Below are positions 32,635 to 41,668 of a DNA stretch of 47,034 nucleotides, piece after piece; the stretch's first letter is position 1; every line of letters starts with the position of its first letter. The translations under genes and the position numbers were made by a program. This DNA comes from an uncultured Pseudomonadota bacterium (GTDB taxonomy: Bacteria; Myxococcota_A; UBA796; SXON01): contig CAIUMM010000162.1 of assembly GCA_903900265.1 (NCBI GenBank), positions 1-47,034 of the forward strand, written 5' to 3'. Under the pieces are notes generated by a model. The model was not told the DNA's origin, made no database searches, and saw only the letters and a program-made list of their open reading frames with translations.

Positions 32635-34320
32635 CTAAAGAGGGGTTGTAGGATCTATCGGGCCCGCTTCTATCGTTCCGGCGTCGCGGAGTCGCGGGTG
32701 CGTTGGTGAAACTTTGTCCTGAGCGCCGTGGGCGTCTTGGCGGCTGCGCGCCTTGTTGTGCGTGTGTCCGGACGGGGCGCGCTGGGCTTTTCGCAGCTTG
32801 CGCTCTTCTTCGGTGGCGTAGGGGCGCAGCAGGTCAGGCACCGGAAGCCGCGCGGTGGCGACGAGATCGTCGATGAGCGCGCGCCCGATCGTCTCGGGGG
32901 CGACGCCTTGTGCGACCGCGTAGGCAAACAAGGCGTCGACGATGCGGCCAGACGAAAGTCCAAAGGAGCGTCCAAACAGCGCTCCGAGGTGATCCGACAG
33001 CGCCAGAAAAGCCGCAAAGGGGCCGAGCGGGCTCCCAAGCAGCAGCGGCAGCGCGTGCTGGTAGTGTCCGGAGTTGGCGATGATCCCCCAGAACCGCGCG
33101 AAGCGTTTGAGCTGCTGCATCGCATCGAAGGGAATTGCGCTGGTTTGCAGCACCTCGTAGGGCGTAGAGGGCGTGTACACCATGCCATAGGCGGCGGTGT
33201 GCTTCGCGATCGGCGCGCCGCGCAGCCGCTTCAAGATGCCGACCTGGATCTCCTGCGGCCCCAGCGCGTACAAGCGGTCGAAGCCGGCGCCGAAGCCGAG
33301 CAGGCTCTCGCCGGGCAGCCCGACGATCAAGTCGGTGTGCAGGTGCACGCCGGTCATTTCGCGCAGCCAGGTCAAGTTCGCTTCGATCTGGGCCGGATCG
33401 TGACGTCGATCGATGCGCGCCGCCACGTCGGCGTCAAAGGTTTGGATGCCGACCTCAAACTGCAGTACGCCGGCCGGAAACGCGGCGATCAACGCACGAA
33501 GCTCCTCGGGGAGTCGGTCGGGGATCAGCTCGAAGTGCACGAACAGATCGTCGCTGCCGCCTTCGGCGAGGCGGTCGAGGAAGAAGCCGAGGATGCGCTT
33601 GCAGCTAACGATGGAGAGGTTGAACGTCCGATCGACGAACTTGTAGCTGCGCAGTCCGCGCGCGTGCAACCCAGCGAGCGCGTCGATGATCGCGTCCTCG
33701 TCGAAGCGGCGCACGCTTTTGTCCAGCGCGGACAAACAGAACGCGCACAGAAACGGGCACCCCCGCGACGCCTCGACGTAGACGATGCGATGCGCCAGAT
33801 CCGTATCGGAGTAGTACGCATACGGGAGCTTCAACGTCGCGAGATCCGGCAGCGGGGGCCGGATGACGTGCTCCACGGGCTCGCCGTTGAGCAGCGCCGC
33901 GCACACCTGCGCGAACGCGGTGTCGGCCTCCCCGACGATCACGACGTTCGCGAGCGCGCAGATCGGCTGCTGATCGATCTCGTGGCTGACCTCGGGCCCG
34001 CCGATCACCACGTGGATGTCGGGGCGCAGCGCGCGCAGCAGCTCCACCAACGCCAGCGACAACGCCGCGTTCCAGATGTACACGCCGATGCCGACGACCT
34101 TCGGGTTGTAGGCGAGCACGATCTCCAGCGCATCGATGGCGCTGACCGTGCCTTCGAGCTCGTGCAGCGCGGCGCGCGGCTGAAGCTCGCCTAAGTTTGC
34201 GTAAAGGTACCGCAGCCCGAACGACGCGTGGATGTAGCGTGCGTTGAACGTGGTAAGTACGATGTCGCGTTGTGCGTCGCGGGTGCCGCTGTCGGGTTCA
34301 GTCATCTGGCGGGCGCTCAT
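32635..34320 (-). CDS. B12-binding-domain radical SAM protein, DUF4080-type
   Basis: 561 residues from ATG 34320, overlapping the receiver gene's stop (ATGA). The N-terminal ~150 residues are a B12-binding-like fold (IVLTTFNARYIHASFGLRYLY, then GIGVYIWNA and HVVIGGPEVS). The radical SAM core follows with C188-x3-C192-x2-C195 (EASRGCPFLCAFC) that holds the [4Fe-4S] cluster. The C-terminal ~200 residues match the DUF4080 layout in order and length. Substrate is unknown: family members methylate or modify lipids, cofactors or tetrapyrroles. The very C-terminus (after ~500) is Lys/Arg/Ala-rich and disordered. It shares an operon with a receiver protein and GH31. Confidence 0.88.
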   Translation of the reverse strand: MSARQMTEPDSGTRDAQRDIVLTTFNARYIHASFGLRYLYANLGELQPRAALHELEGTVSAIDALEIVLAYNPKVVGIGVYIWNAALSLALVELLRALRPDIHVVIGGPEVSHEIDQQPICALANVVIVGEADTAFAQVCAALLNGEPVEHVIRPPLPDLATLKLPYAYYSDTDLAHRIVYVEASRGCPFLCAFCLSALDKSVRRFDEDAIIDALAGLHARGLRSYKFVDRTFNLSIVSCKRILGFFLDRLAEGGSDDLFVHFELIPDRLPEELRALIAAFPAGVLQFEVGIQTFDADVAARIDRRHDPAQIEANLTWLREMTGVHLHTDLIVGLPGESLLGFGAGFDRLYALGPQEIQVGILKRLRGAPIAKHTAAYGMVYTPSTPYEVLQTSAIPFDAMQQLKRFARFWGIIANSGHYQHALPLLLGSPLGPFAAFLALSDHLGALFGRSFGLSSGRIVDALFAYAVAQGVAPETIGRALIDDLVATARLPVPDLLRPYATEEERKLRKAQRAPSGHTHNKARSRQDAHGAQDKVSPTHPRLRDAGTIEAGPIDPTTPL

Positions 34321-34769
34321 ATCCCCAGCAGCGCGGCGCGGATCGCGTCGGCGCTGGCGTTGTCGGGTAGATAGCGCACTGGCGAGTACATGCGCGCCAT
34401 GCTCGCCCAACGACGCGGCTCGGCGTCGAAGTCGTGGGAGAACACCACGGGGATGTCGTGCCCGGCGGCCCGCAGCGCGGCGAGGATGTATGCGCCTTGG
34501 TTGTCTTCGAGGAATTGCCGGGCTCGGTTGGGATCGCCGTTGAAGCGCTCCGCGGTGGTCGCGAGATCGCCGAGCAACACCCCCGGGGAGACGCGATCAA
34601 AGCGCATGTCGAGGAACACGCGGTCGAATCGGGCGGACTGCATCAGGGCCAGCGCTTCGGGACCGTCGCCCGCGCGCGTGAACTGAAACACGTCGGCGCA
34701 GAACCGGGTGAGCGTGCGGGTGTATTCTTCGCCGTCTTCGACGACGAGCACGTGCAGATCGTCGGTCAT
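34317..34769 (-). CDS. Receiver-like protein (atypical response regulator, no output domain)
   Basis: 150 residues, ATG 34769, with AGGAGG upstream inside the end of the GH31 gene. The acid pair (VVEDGEE, E11-D12) and phospho-acceptor D54 (VFLDMRFD) are present. After D54 there is an unusual ~35-residue insert (SPGVLLGDLATTAERF...), and the conserved Lys of the receiver fold is not found (PVRYLPD region), so it may not signal by the usual phospho-switch. No DNA-binding domain follows. The stop is in ATGA overlap with the radical SAM start, so the two are co-translated and probably work together. Confidence 0.75.
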   Translation of the reverse strand: MTDDLHVLVVEDGEEYTRTLTRFCADVFQFTRAGDGPEALALMQSARFDRVFLDMRFDRVSPGVLLGDLATTAERFNGDPNRARQFLEDNQGAYILAALRAAGHDIPVVFSHDFDAEPRRWASMARMYSPVRYLPDNASADAIRAALLGI

Positions 34770-37244
34770 TCAGCGCTGTCCTCCTTCTACCTGAATTTGC
34801 GTGCCGTCGGTGACGACGCGCATCCACGGGGTGCCGGGGATGACGCAGGTGGTGCAGCCGTCTTCGCCCTCAGGGAGCACCACGCCGTCTACGGTCACCG
34901 TCGTAGCGCCGGGAGCGTAGATTTCAAGATCCCAACCGCTGTACAAGGCGCCTGTGGTCAGCATGATCGCGGTAGCGCTGTCTGCTGAGAGTCGCTCGCC
35001 GGTCTCCAGCGTGAAGCCCGCCCCCGCGCCGGGGATCACGCGCGCGTTCAGCCGGCCCGCTTCGTCGGCCCAAGAGTCCACCGAGCCGTCGCTGGGGGAG
35101 AGGGTCATCACCGAGCGGCGCAGCATCGGGATCGCCGAGCCTGCGCGTTGAAAAAGCGGACCTTGACCCAAGGGCGCGTCGATGGTGACCGTGCCGGGTC
35201 CGCTGTACACGACGCCCGTCCACCAATGGACCCAGTCTCCCGGCGGCAGCTCCAGCGTGCGCGTGGTCGCGCCTTCGACTTCGACGGGCGCGACGTAGAG
35301 ATCGTCGCCGACAAGGTAGGCATTTTGTGGGTGCACGCCAAGCTCCGGGTACGCCATGCCCAGCGCTTGTACGGTGGGCAGGCCCTCGCGCCGCGCGCGT
35401 TGGGCGAGCTCCCAGAAGTACGGGAAGAGCCGGATGTGAAGGGTCGCGTAGCGCGTAAAGTCCGCGAGGCTCTGTTCGGTGAACTGACTGGGTTCATCGT
35501 CCTGATACAGCGCGAAGTCCCACGGGTTGTGGTTCTCGCCCGCGCCACCGTACTGCATGATCGGCAGCGTCGCGCTGTACTCGGTCCAGCGGGTCATCGC
35601 CTCCATCGACGGGCGCCCGCCGCGGTAGCCGCCGGTGTCTGACGCGAAGAACGGGTAGCCAGACGCCGCGAGTCCGGTGCCGGCGCGGATCGCGCTGGAC
35701 AAGCCGCCTACGGTCCCGGCGTCGCGGGAAAAGACCGAAAAGTCGTTGTCCAGATCGCCGGGCCAGATGCAGTCGGTGACGGTGTGTCCGCCGAGCACGC
35801 CGGCGCGTCCCAAGAGGAAGCCGGCGTGGGTGCCGTCGGCCTCCACCGGGTAGGGATCGGCGTAGGCATGATGGTAGTACGCCGCGTACTTGTGATGCAT
35901 CGTGCGCTCGTCTTCGCCGTTGTCGAAGAGGTAATGCAGGCGTGCCGCGCCGATTCCGATCTGGGTGTCCTCGCCGTAGTCCAGCTTCCAGCCTTCGATT
36001 CCTAACGCGGCTGCGTTCGCGACGCGCTGCTGCCATGCGCTCATCGCGTCGGGGTTGGTCAAGTCCACCCAGTCGCCGAAGTCGCTGAGCAGGATGGTCG
36101 CGTCTACAAACCAGCTGTTCGCTGCGTAGAGGTCGTGGTCGGGCTCATCGAGCTCCAGATACGGAGTGGACCACGCCATGGTGCGGAAGCCGCTGGCATG
36201 CAGATCGTCGACGAGGCCGTCCCAATCGGGGAACATCGCTGGATCGGGCACCATCGAGTTGTAGGTGGTCTGCCACGGGTTGTCCAGCCAGATGAGGCCG
36301 GTGGGGATTCCGTTTTCGCGGATCGCCTGCATGTCGGCGTAGACGTTGTCGGCGCCGGTCACCTCATTCTCCCACTGCATCGGCGCGAACGCCCAAGTAG
36401 GGGGAACCTCGGGAAACCCCGTGCGCTGGTGGTAACGGGCGGTCACCTCGGCGCCGGTTCCGGGCCCGTAGACGTCGAAGGTGAAGCCTTCGGGTTGGAG
36501 CTGGTTGTAGATCACCTCCAGCGTGTTGGGATCCGTTGCGGCGACGTCGAAGACCCCGGCTCGGTAGCTGTCCGCCAGCACCCCCCAACCGTCCGCGCTG
36601 ACGAGCAGCGGGACCGGCACGTGGGCTTCGTTGTTGGAGCTCTCGATGTCGCCCCAAAGCTCGAATTGCATCGCGACGACGCGGCCGCGATGCTCGACGC
36701 CTCTGAACTGCTCGCCGAGGCCGTAAAGGCCTTCGTTGGGGTTTAGCGTTGTTTGGAGGCGAACATACGGCGCCCATTCGTCGCCAGGGGTTTGGGCGAC
36801 ATGGACCTCGATCCCCGGGCCGCTGTCGTCGATGGTGAGGCTCGCCGTGCGGGCGTCGGGGAATACAAGGTCAAAGCTGGATCCATTCCAGGTCGCCGAC
36901 GTAGCCTGCGCCCACTCGAGCCCGGCGGGGACAGCGTAGTCCAGCTCGGGATCCTTTAGGTTGTACGGGTCATAGTTGACCTGCTCATCCGGGGAACGAA
37001 CGAACCCCAGCGCGATCTGCATCGGGTGTTTTTGACCTTTCGCGTCGGTGAAGCCCAGCGTGCCGTCCTCCGCGACCACAAGACTTGCGCCATCCGGGTC
37101 GTTGAACGCCGGCGCGGTCTGCGCAGAGTCGGGCCCTTCCTCGTCTTTTGCGGTGCACGCCGCCAGCGCGGACAGCGTGGACAGCGCAGCGAGCGCGCAC
37201 AGGGATGGAACAAGCCGAAGGAGCGGCAGCGACCGGAGCATCAT
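34770..37244 (-). CDS. Glycoside hydrolase family 31 lipoprotein
   Basis: 824 residues from ATG 37244 (ATG 37241 has equal support; a TTG at 37262 is less likely). The signal peptide ends with lipobox ALAAC (Cys at 30). GH31 landmarks: GLGEQF near 175, the nucleophile Asp in KLDYGED (D422), and a candidate acid/base Asp in IWPGDLDND (~D497). The N-terminal ~170 residues and the last ~130 are beta-sandwich domains as in alpha-glucosidases and xylosidases. It is exported and lipid-anchored, so it acts on oligosaccharides outside the inner membrane. First gene of an operon with a receiver and a B12 radical SAM gene, and divergent from a propeller lipoprotein at 37331. Confidence 0.9.
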   Translation of the reverse strand: MMLRSLPLLRLVPSLCALAALSTLSALAACTAKDEEGPDSAQTAPAFNDPDGASLVVAEDGTLGFTDAKGQKHPMQIALGFVRSPDEQVNYDPYNLKDPELDYAVPAGLEWAQATSATWNGSSFDLVFPDARTASLTIDDSGPGIEVHVAQTPGDEWAPYVRLQTTLNPNEGLYGLGEQFRGVEHRGRVVAMQFELWGDIESSNNEAHVPVPLLVSADGWGVLADSYRAGVFDVAATDPNTLEVIYNQLQPEGFTFDVYGPGTGAEVTARYHQRTGFPEVPPTWAFAPMQWENEVTGADNVYADMQAIRENGIPTGLIWLDNPWQTTYNSMVPDPAMFPDWDGLVDDLHASGFRTMAWSTPYLELDEPDHDLYAANSWFVDATILLSDFGDWVDLTNPDAMSAWQQRVANAAALGIEGWKLDYGEDTQIGIGAARLHYLFDNGEDERTMHHKYAAYYHHAYADPYPVEADGTHAGFLLGRAGVLGGHTVTDCIWPGDLDNDFSVFSRDAGTVGGLSSAIRAGTGLAASGYPFFASDTGGYRGGRPSMEAMTRWTEYSATLPIMQYGGAGENHNPWDFALYQDDEPSQFTEQSLADFTRYATLHIRLFPYFWELAQRARREGLPTVQALGMAYPELGVHPQNAYLVGDDLYVAPVEVEGATTRTLELPPGDWVHWWTGVVYSGPGTVTIDAPLGQGPLFQRAGSAIPMLRRSVMTLSPSDGSVDSWADEAGRLNARVIPGAGAGFTLETGERLSADSATAIMLTTGALYSGWDLEIYAPGATTVTVDGVVLPEGEDGCTTCVIPGTPWMRVVTDGTQIQVEGGQR

Positions 37245-37330
37245 CGCCCGCCTATAATTCAACGGGGTGGCGCCGCTCGCCCGCCGGTGCGCCCCCAGAC
37301 GGCTATGGTGGCAGCGCTGCTGGAGCGGTC

Positions 37331-38503
37331 TTGGTCTTTGTCGTTGCGCTGCTGTCCGCTTGCACGGGGAGCCCTGCGCCCGTGGATTCGCGCGACACCG
37401 CGGGCACCGTGGACACCGCGGACACCGCTGACACCGCTGACTCCGGCACGCCCTGCGACAGCGTCCCCGCCGAAGGGCGCCCCGCCGATTTTGGCGCGAT
37501 CATGGGGCGGCTGGGGTCGCAGGGATGCTTGGATGACGCCGACATCGCGCTCGCGCTGCAGATCGCGGAGGGCTTTCATCAGGGCGCATTTCCAGTTTGG
37601 TGCGACGGCGTGTACCGCTTGTCGTCTGAAGATGGTCGGTTTTTTGCGGGGGAGCCGGAGCTGATCCAAGCCAACGCGAGCGTCCCTGACGCGATGATCG
37701 ACGAGGGGGGCCGTCACGTCGTGGTCTACAACGACCTCGGGCTCGACCTGTTCGCGACCACGCTGCAGAGTGACCCAGCGCGCTTCTGGCGCGAAGGTCT
37801 GGTCGGCATCGGCGGCGTGGGCATGCGCGTCGCGGGCGCCGATGGATGGGAAGACGCGGCGATGGACCTGCACCTCGCGGAGCCGGCGTTGGTGGTCGAT
37901 CCCGACCTCACGCGGCGCTCGGCGGGGGACTACCGTTTGGTCACGTTCTCGGTCGCGGCGGCTGCGTTAGATGGGGTGCAGTGGGACCCGTACCAGACGC
38001 CCAAGCCCCACGCCTTCACGCGCGCTGTGGGCGACGAGCCTACCGATTTCCCGACACCGTCGGTCGCAGTTTCGAGCCTCGCGGGCGTGTACGGGGCGTC
38101 CGATCCGACCGTGCTCGACGACGGCCCTGACGAGGTTTTGTACGCGGGGGACTACTCAGCCCCGATGGTGGGCTGGACCGCGCCAGGCGGGATTTATCCT
38201 GCCGGGGACGCCGCGCCGGACGTACGAACCGAGCTTTCGGCGGGTGCTCCCGATGTGGTCGCGGACGTGGCTGCCGACGGAACGTTTGGATGGCGGCTGT
38301 ATTACTTTGACACCATCCAGCAGGTGCTGTCCCTCGCGACGTCGACGGACGGGAGGGTGTGGCAGCCGCAGGGCCCGATCACCGACGACACGGGGATGGC
38401 CGCGCCTTCGGTCGTCCGGGGCTCGGACGGCGTTTGGTGGTTGTACTTCATCCAGCGCGACGCCGCGTGCGAGGCGGACTACGCGAGCGCGCAGTCGCGG
38501 TAA
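37331..38503 (+). CDS. Propeller-like lipoprotein of unknown function (GH43-like fold?)
   Basis: About 390 residues. The start is unsure: TTG 37331 has GGAG five bases upstream and gives a lipobox MVFVVALLSAC, with Cys at 11. An upstream ATG at 37205 would overlap the divergent GH31 start. An acidic Thr linker (DTADTADTADS) follows. The body has strands such as GASDPTVLDDGPDEVLYAGD, ATSTDGRVWQPQGP and PSVVRGSDGVWWLYF, the style of five-bladed GH43/GH32 propellers, but no catalytic set was confirmed. Exported and lipid-anchored. It probably acts with or beside the GH31 glycosidase. Confidence 0.65.
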   Translation: MVFVVALLSACTGSPAPVDSRDTAGTVDTADTADTADSGTPCDSVPAEGRPADFGAIMGRLGSQGCLDDADIALALQIAEGFHQGAFPVWCDGVYRLSSEDGRFFAGEPELIQANASVPDAMIDEGGRHVVVYNDLGLDLFATTLQSDPARFWREGLVGIGGVGMRVAGADGWEDAAMDLHLAEPALVVDPDLTRRSAGDYRLVTFSVAAAALDGVQWDPYQTPKPHAFTRAVGDEPTDFPTPSVAVSSLAGVYGASDPTVLDDGPDEVLYAGDYSAPMVGWTAPGGIYPAGDAAPDVRTELSAGAPDVVADVAADGTFGWRLYYFDTIQQVLSLATSTDGRVWQPQGPITDDTGMAAPSVVRGSDGVWWLYFIQRDAACEADYASAQSR

Positions 38504-38512
38504 ACGTCAGGT

Positions 38513-39223
38513 TCAAAGGTCTACGCTGCGCTCTTCCAAGTCGGTCCAGCGCTCTACGGTAGGCGGCGCGGGGGGGTACGTTGGCCGCGCCAGCGCAGCC
38601 ACCAAGCCGCGCGCGCGTTTGGGCTCGCTGTGGGTGTCGATCACGCGGCGCGCTCCGGTGCGCTTCGCCAGATCCTGCGCCGCGGCCAGGCCGAGGTTTA
38701 CCGTGCCGCCTAAGAAAAACGGCAGCGCGTAGGTGGTGTGGGTGACGAGCAGCACGTCCACCGGCTCTACGGGCGTGCTCGCGCGCAGTCCGTGCGGCGC
38801 GATCAACACGCTCCCGTCGGCGCCTTCGAGCCGCAGCGCACCATGCGTGGGATCGAGCGCGGACGGCCTAAGGGGGCGCAGCTGAAGCGCGCCCCACGTC
38901 GTGTCGGCGATCCGCACGCAGCGCTCGGCGGCGATACCCCAGCTTCGGACCCGGTCGTAGGCCGCGGGAACGGCGAGGATCGGCACCTCCGGGAGCCGCT
39001 CCAACGTCGCGCGGTGGCAGTGGTCGTCGAAGGGTTGGGTCAGCACGATGGCATCGATGGGGCCGATGTCCGCGGGGGTCATGCACGCGTGGACGTGCCA
39101 TTGTTCGGAGAACAGCGGGTGCCCGTCGACCTCGCTCCCCACCAGCCACGGATCGATCAGCAGGCGCTTGCCGCCTAAGGTCAGGATCCACGTGGCGTCG
39201 AGGTTTGCGCGCTGCAGTCGCAT
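38513..39223 (-). CDS. Metallo-beta-lactamase-fold protein with degenerate metal motif
   Basis: 236 residues from ATG 39223 (an ATG at 39262 would add 13 residues). It has the MBL beginning (LTLGGKRLLIDPWLVG), IDAIVLTQPFDDHCHRATLE, where most family members have SHxHxDH, then VLIAPHG, LLVTHTTYALPF and VIDTHSEPKR. The motif here reads T-Q-P-F-D-D-H, so the first two His are missing although DDH remains; metal binding is therefore doubtful. Such variants occur in the UlaG-like/plant MBL group. Cytosolic. It ends 9 bp beyond the divergent propeller gene's stop (convergent) and starts 82 bp from the helicase gene. Substrate unknown. Confidence 0.75.
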   Translation of the reverse strand: MRLQRANLDATWILTLGGKRLLIDPWLVGSEVDGHPLFSEQWHVHACMTPADIGPIDAIVLTQPFDDHCHRATLERLPEVPILAVPAAYDRVRSWGIAAERCVRIADTTWGALQLRPLRPSALDPTHGALRLEGADGSVLIAPHGLRASTPVEPVDVLLVTHTTYALPFFLGGTVNLGLAAAQDLAKRTGARRVIDTHSEPKRARGLVAALARPTYPPAPPTVERWTDLEERSVDL

Positions 39224-39305
39224 CCTTCCCAGCGTAGCGGGTTCGGCACCGGAACGCCGCATTCGCGGGGCGATGAACCCCGCGTGGAGTTAGTCGCTCC
39301 GAGCC

Positions 39306-41663
39306 ATGTCGCTGCGCTTTTTACCCGAACCTGCCGCAGCGTTGCGGGCCGCGATCCGGGATGCCGGCGGCGTCGAGGTGTTCGCGGTCGGCGACGTGGA
39401 GCGGGAAGGCGGCGCAGCGCGGGTCACGGCGATCGAGGTGCACGCGCGTGGCACGGCCGACGCGGTGCTGGCGCTGCGCAGTCGGCCTCGGGCCGGGCAG
39501 GTGGTCATCCACAACCATCCTTCCGGCGATCTGCGCCCGTCTTCGGCGGACACGCACCTCGCGGGAAACTTCGGCGAGGATGGCGTCGGCTTCATCATCG
39601 TCGACAACGAGGTGCGCAAGTCGAACTGGGTGGTCGAGCCGATGGCGCGGGTGCTCGAGCCGGTGGATCCACAAGCGATCCGCCAGTTTTTTGAGGACGA
39701 TCTGCCTTCGGGGCTGCCAGGGTGGGAGCCGCGGCCGGCGCAGACCGAGATGGCCGAGCGGGTGGGCGAGGCGCTCAGCAACGGCGGCGCCTTGGTGGTC
39801 GAAGCCGGCACCGGAACTGGAAAATCCCTCGCGTACCTGGTGCCCGCCGCGCTTTGGGCGATGCGCAACGACTCCAAGGTGGCGGTCAGCACCTACACGC
39901 GCGCGCTTCAACAGCAGCTGATGGGCGACGACTTGCCGCTTTTGCACACCGTTTTTGGTTCGAGCTTGCGCTCGGCGGTGTTGAAGGGCAGGGGAAACTA
40001 CCTGTGCCGTCGCAAATTAGCGGCGCTGGACGCCGAGGGGCCAGAGGCGGATCGGCTGCGCGAGTGGGCGGCGACCAGCCAGACCGGCGAGCGTAGCGAG
40101 ATTCCCGGCATCGAAGAGGATCTCTGGGAGGACGTGGAGTCGGACAGCGATCACACGCTCCGCGCCCGCTGTCCGCATTTCAACACGTGTTTTTACTACC
40201 AGGCTCGGCGCAAAGCCGCCGCCGCGCACGTCATCGTCGTGAACCACGCGCTGCTGCTCGCCGATCTGTCGTTGAAGGACCGCAACAACGGCAACGGCAT
40301 CCTGCCGGCGTTCGACCGAATCGTGCTGGATGAAGCACACCATTTGGAGTCCGCCGCGACCACGGCAGGCGAGCAGCGCTTGTCCGAGCTGGCGATCCGT
40401 CGGGCGGTCGCGCGCTTGTTGCCACGCGCGCGTCGACCGGGCGCGATCTACCGCTTGGCGAGCCGATCCCAAGCCATCGAAGAGCTGCTGCCCGACGCGC
40501 TGGACGCGCTGCGCTCGACGCTGGACTGCGCGCGCATCACCTTCTACGCCCTCGGCAGGCTGGTCCCGCTGCCGATGCGCCTGCCGACGCCGTTCCCTGA
40601 GGGGCACTACCTCACCGACATGGCGCAAGAGCTCGAGCGGGTGTGCGGGCGACTGGGCGCGATCGAGGCGCTGGTCGATGACGAGGCGCTGCGCCCCGAC
40701 GAGCTGCAGCCCTTCAAAGAGCTGCAGCGCGCGCGCAAGCGGCTGCAAGAGCAAGCGGAGGTCGCCCGGGGGCTGCTTCAGGAAAACAATGATTGGTGCC
40801 GCTACATCGCTTCGGGCAGGCGCGGGGCGGTTTCGGTCATCCGCGCGCCCATCGACGTCGCGCCGTTTTTGCGTCAGCACCTTGGACCGACCGAAGAGAA
40901 CAATCGGGCATCGGTGATGACCAGCGCGACGCTCACCGTACAAGGGCGCTTTGATCACTACCTTGAGCGCACCGGGCTCTCGGGCGCAGACATCGCGATT
41001 TTTCCCGGTCCCTTCGACTACGCGCGGCAGGCCTTGCTGCTGCTGCCGCGCGACCTGCCTCCGCCTTCGGAAGCGGATTGGATGGAGCGCGTCGCAGAGG
41101 TCGTCGCGGACGCGATCACCGTCACGCAGGGCGGGGCGTTTGTGCTTTGCACGAGTCACGACACCGTGCGCCGGCTCGCGGCGGCGGTCCGGGTGAAGAT
41201 CGCGGGTGCGTTGCCGATCCTCGAGCAGGCGGAGGGCGGGCAGGGGCGGGTGCTGGAGCAGTTCCGCGCCGATCGCCAGGCGGTGCTTTTTGGAACGGAC
41301 TCCTTCTGGGAGGGCGTGAGCGTGCGCGGCGAGGGGCTGCGGCTGGTGATCATCCCGCGGTTGCCGTTCCGTCCGCCCAACGAGCCGGTCGCTGAGGCGC
41401 GGCACGAGCGCTTGCAGCAGCGCGGCGTCGATCCCTTCTACGGCTTTACGCTGCCGCAAGCGGTGATCAAGCTGCGACAAGGCTTTGGACGGCTGGTCCG
41501 CTCCACCACCGATCGCGGCGTGGTGATCGTGCTCGACCGCCGCATTCACGACCACGCCTACGGGCGGGTGTTCCTCGCTTCTCTGCCGCCTGCCCGCCGG
41601 TTCACCGGTCCGTGGCGCGCGGCGTTGGGGCAACTACGGGGGTTCTACCAAGACGAAGGGTAG
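39306..41663 (+). CDS. DinG/XPD-like helicase with N-terminal RadC/JAMM domain
   Basis: 785 residues, ATG 39306. Residues ~20-115 are a RadC-like JAB domain: H69-N-H71-P-S-G, P78, S79 and D82 complete the JAMM zinc motif, with E44 as candidate Glu. From ~140 a DinG/Rad3 superfamily 2 helicase follows: Walker A GTGTGKS at 168-174, DEAH at 342-345, motif MTSATL, and the conserved RQGFGRLVR near the C-terminus. The iron-sulfur region has C234, C289 and C295, while the position expected for one more Cys is T284, so the cluster has three Cys ligands or none. I infer a DNA helicase with a zinc-peptidase-fold module. Convergent end with folE2 6 bp away. Confidence 0.85.
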   Translation: MSLRFLPEPAAALRAAIRDAGGVEVFAVGDVEREGGAARVTAIEVHARGTADAVLALRSRPRAGQVVIHNHPSGDLRPSSADTHLAGNFGEDGVGFIIVDNEVRKSNWVVEPMARVLEPVDPQAIRQFFEDDLPSGLPGWEPRPAQTEMAERVGEALSNGGALVVEAGTGTGKSLAYLVPAALWAMRNDSKVAVSTYTRALQQQLMGDDLPLLHTVFGSSLRSAVLKGRGNYLCRRKLAALDAEGPEADRLREWAATSQTGERSEIPGIEEDLWEDVESDSDHTLRARCPHFNTCFYYQARRKAAAAHVIVVNHALLLADLSLKDRNNGNGILPAFDRIVLDEAHHLESAATTAGEQRLSELAIRRAVARLLPRARRPGAIYRLASRSQAIEELLPDALDALRSTLDCARITFYALGRLVPLPMRLPTPFPEGHYLTDMAQELERVCGRLGAIEALVDDEALRPDELQPFKELQRARKRLQEQAEVARGLLQENNDWCRYIASGRRGAVSVIRAPIDVAPFLRQHLGPTEENNRASVMTSATLTVQGRFDHYLERTGLSGADIAIFPGPFDYARQALLLLPRDLPPPSEADWMERVAEVVADAITVTQGGAFVLCTSHDTVRRLAAAVRVKIAGALPILEQAEGGQGRVLEQFRADRQAVLFGTDSFWEGVSVRGEGLRLVIIPRLPFRPPNEPVAEARHERLQQRGVDPFYGFTLPQAVIKLRQGFGRLVRSTTDRGVVIVLDRRIHDHAYGRVFLASLPPARRFTGPWRAALGQLRGFYQDEG

Positions 41664-41668
41664 CGTCG

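Noticed and set aside
32728..34194. A 488-codon open frame antisense to the radical SAM gene
   Set aside because: The sense strand holds the B12 and radical SAM motifs; the antisense product is low-complexity Arg/Gln/Val.
40017..41633. A 538-codon open frame antisense to the helicase
   Set aside because: Same cause; the sense strand is a complete DinG family protein.
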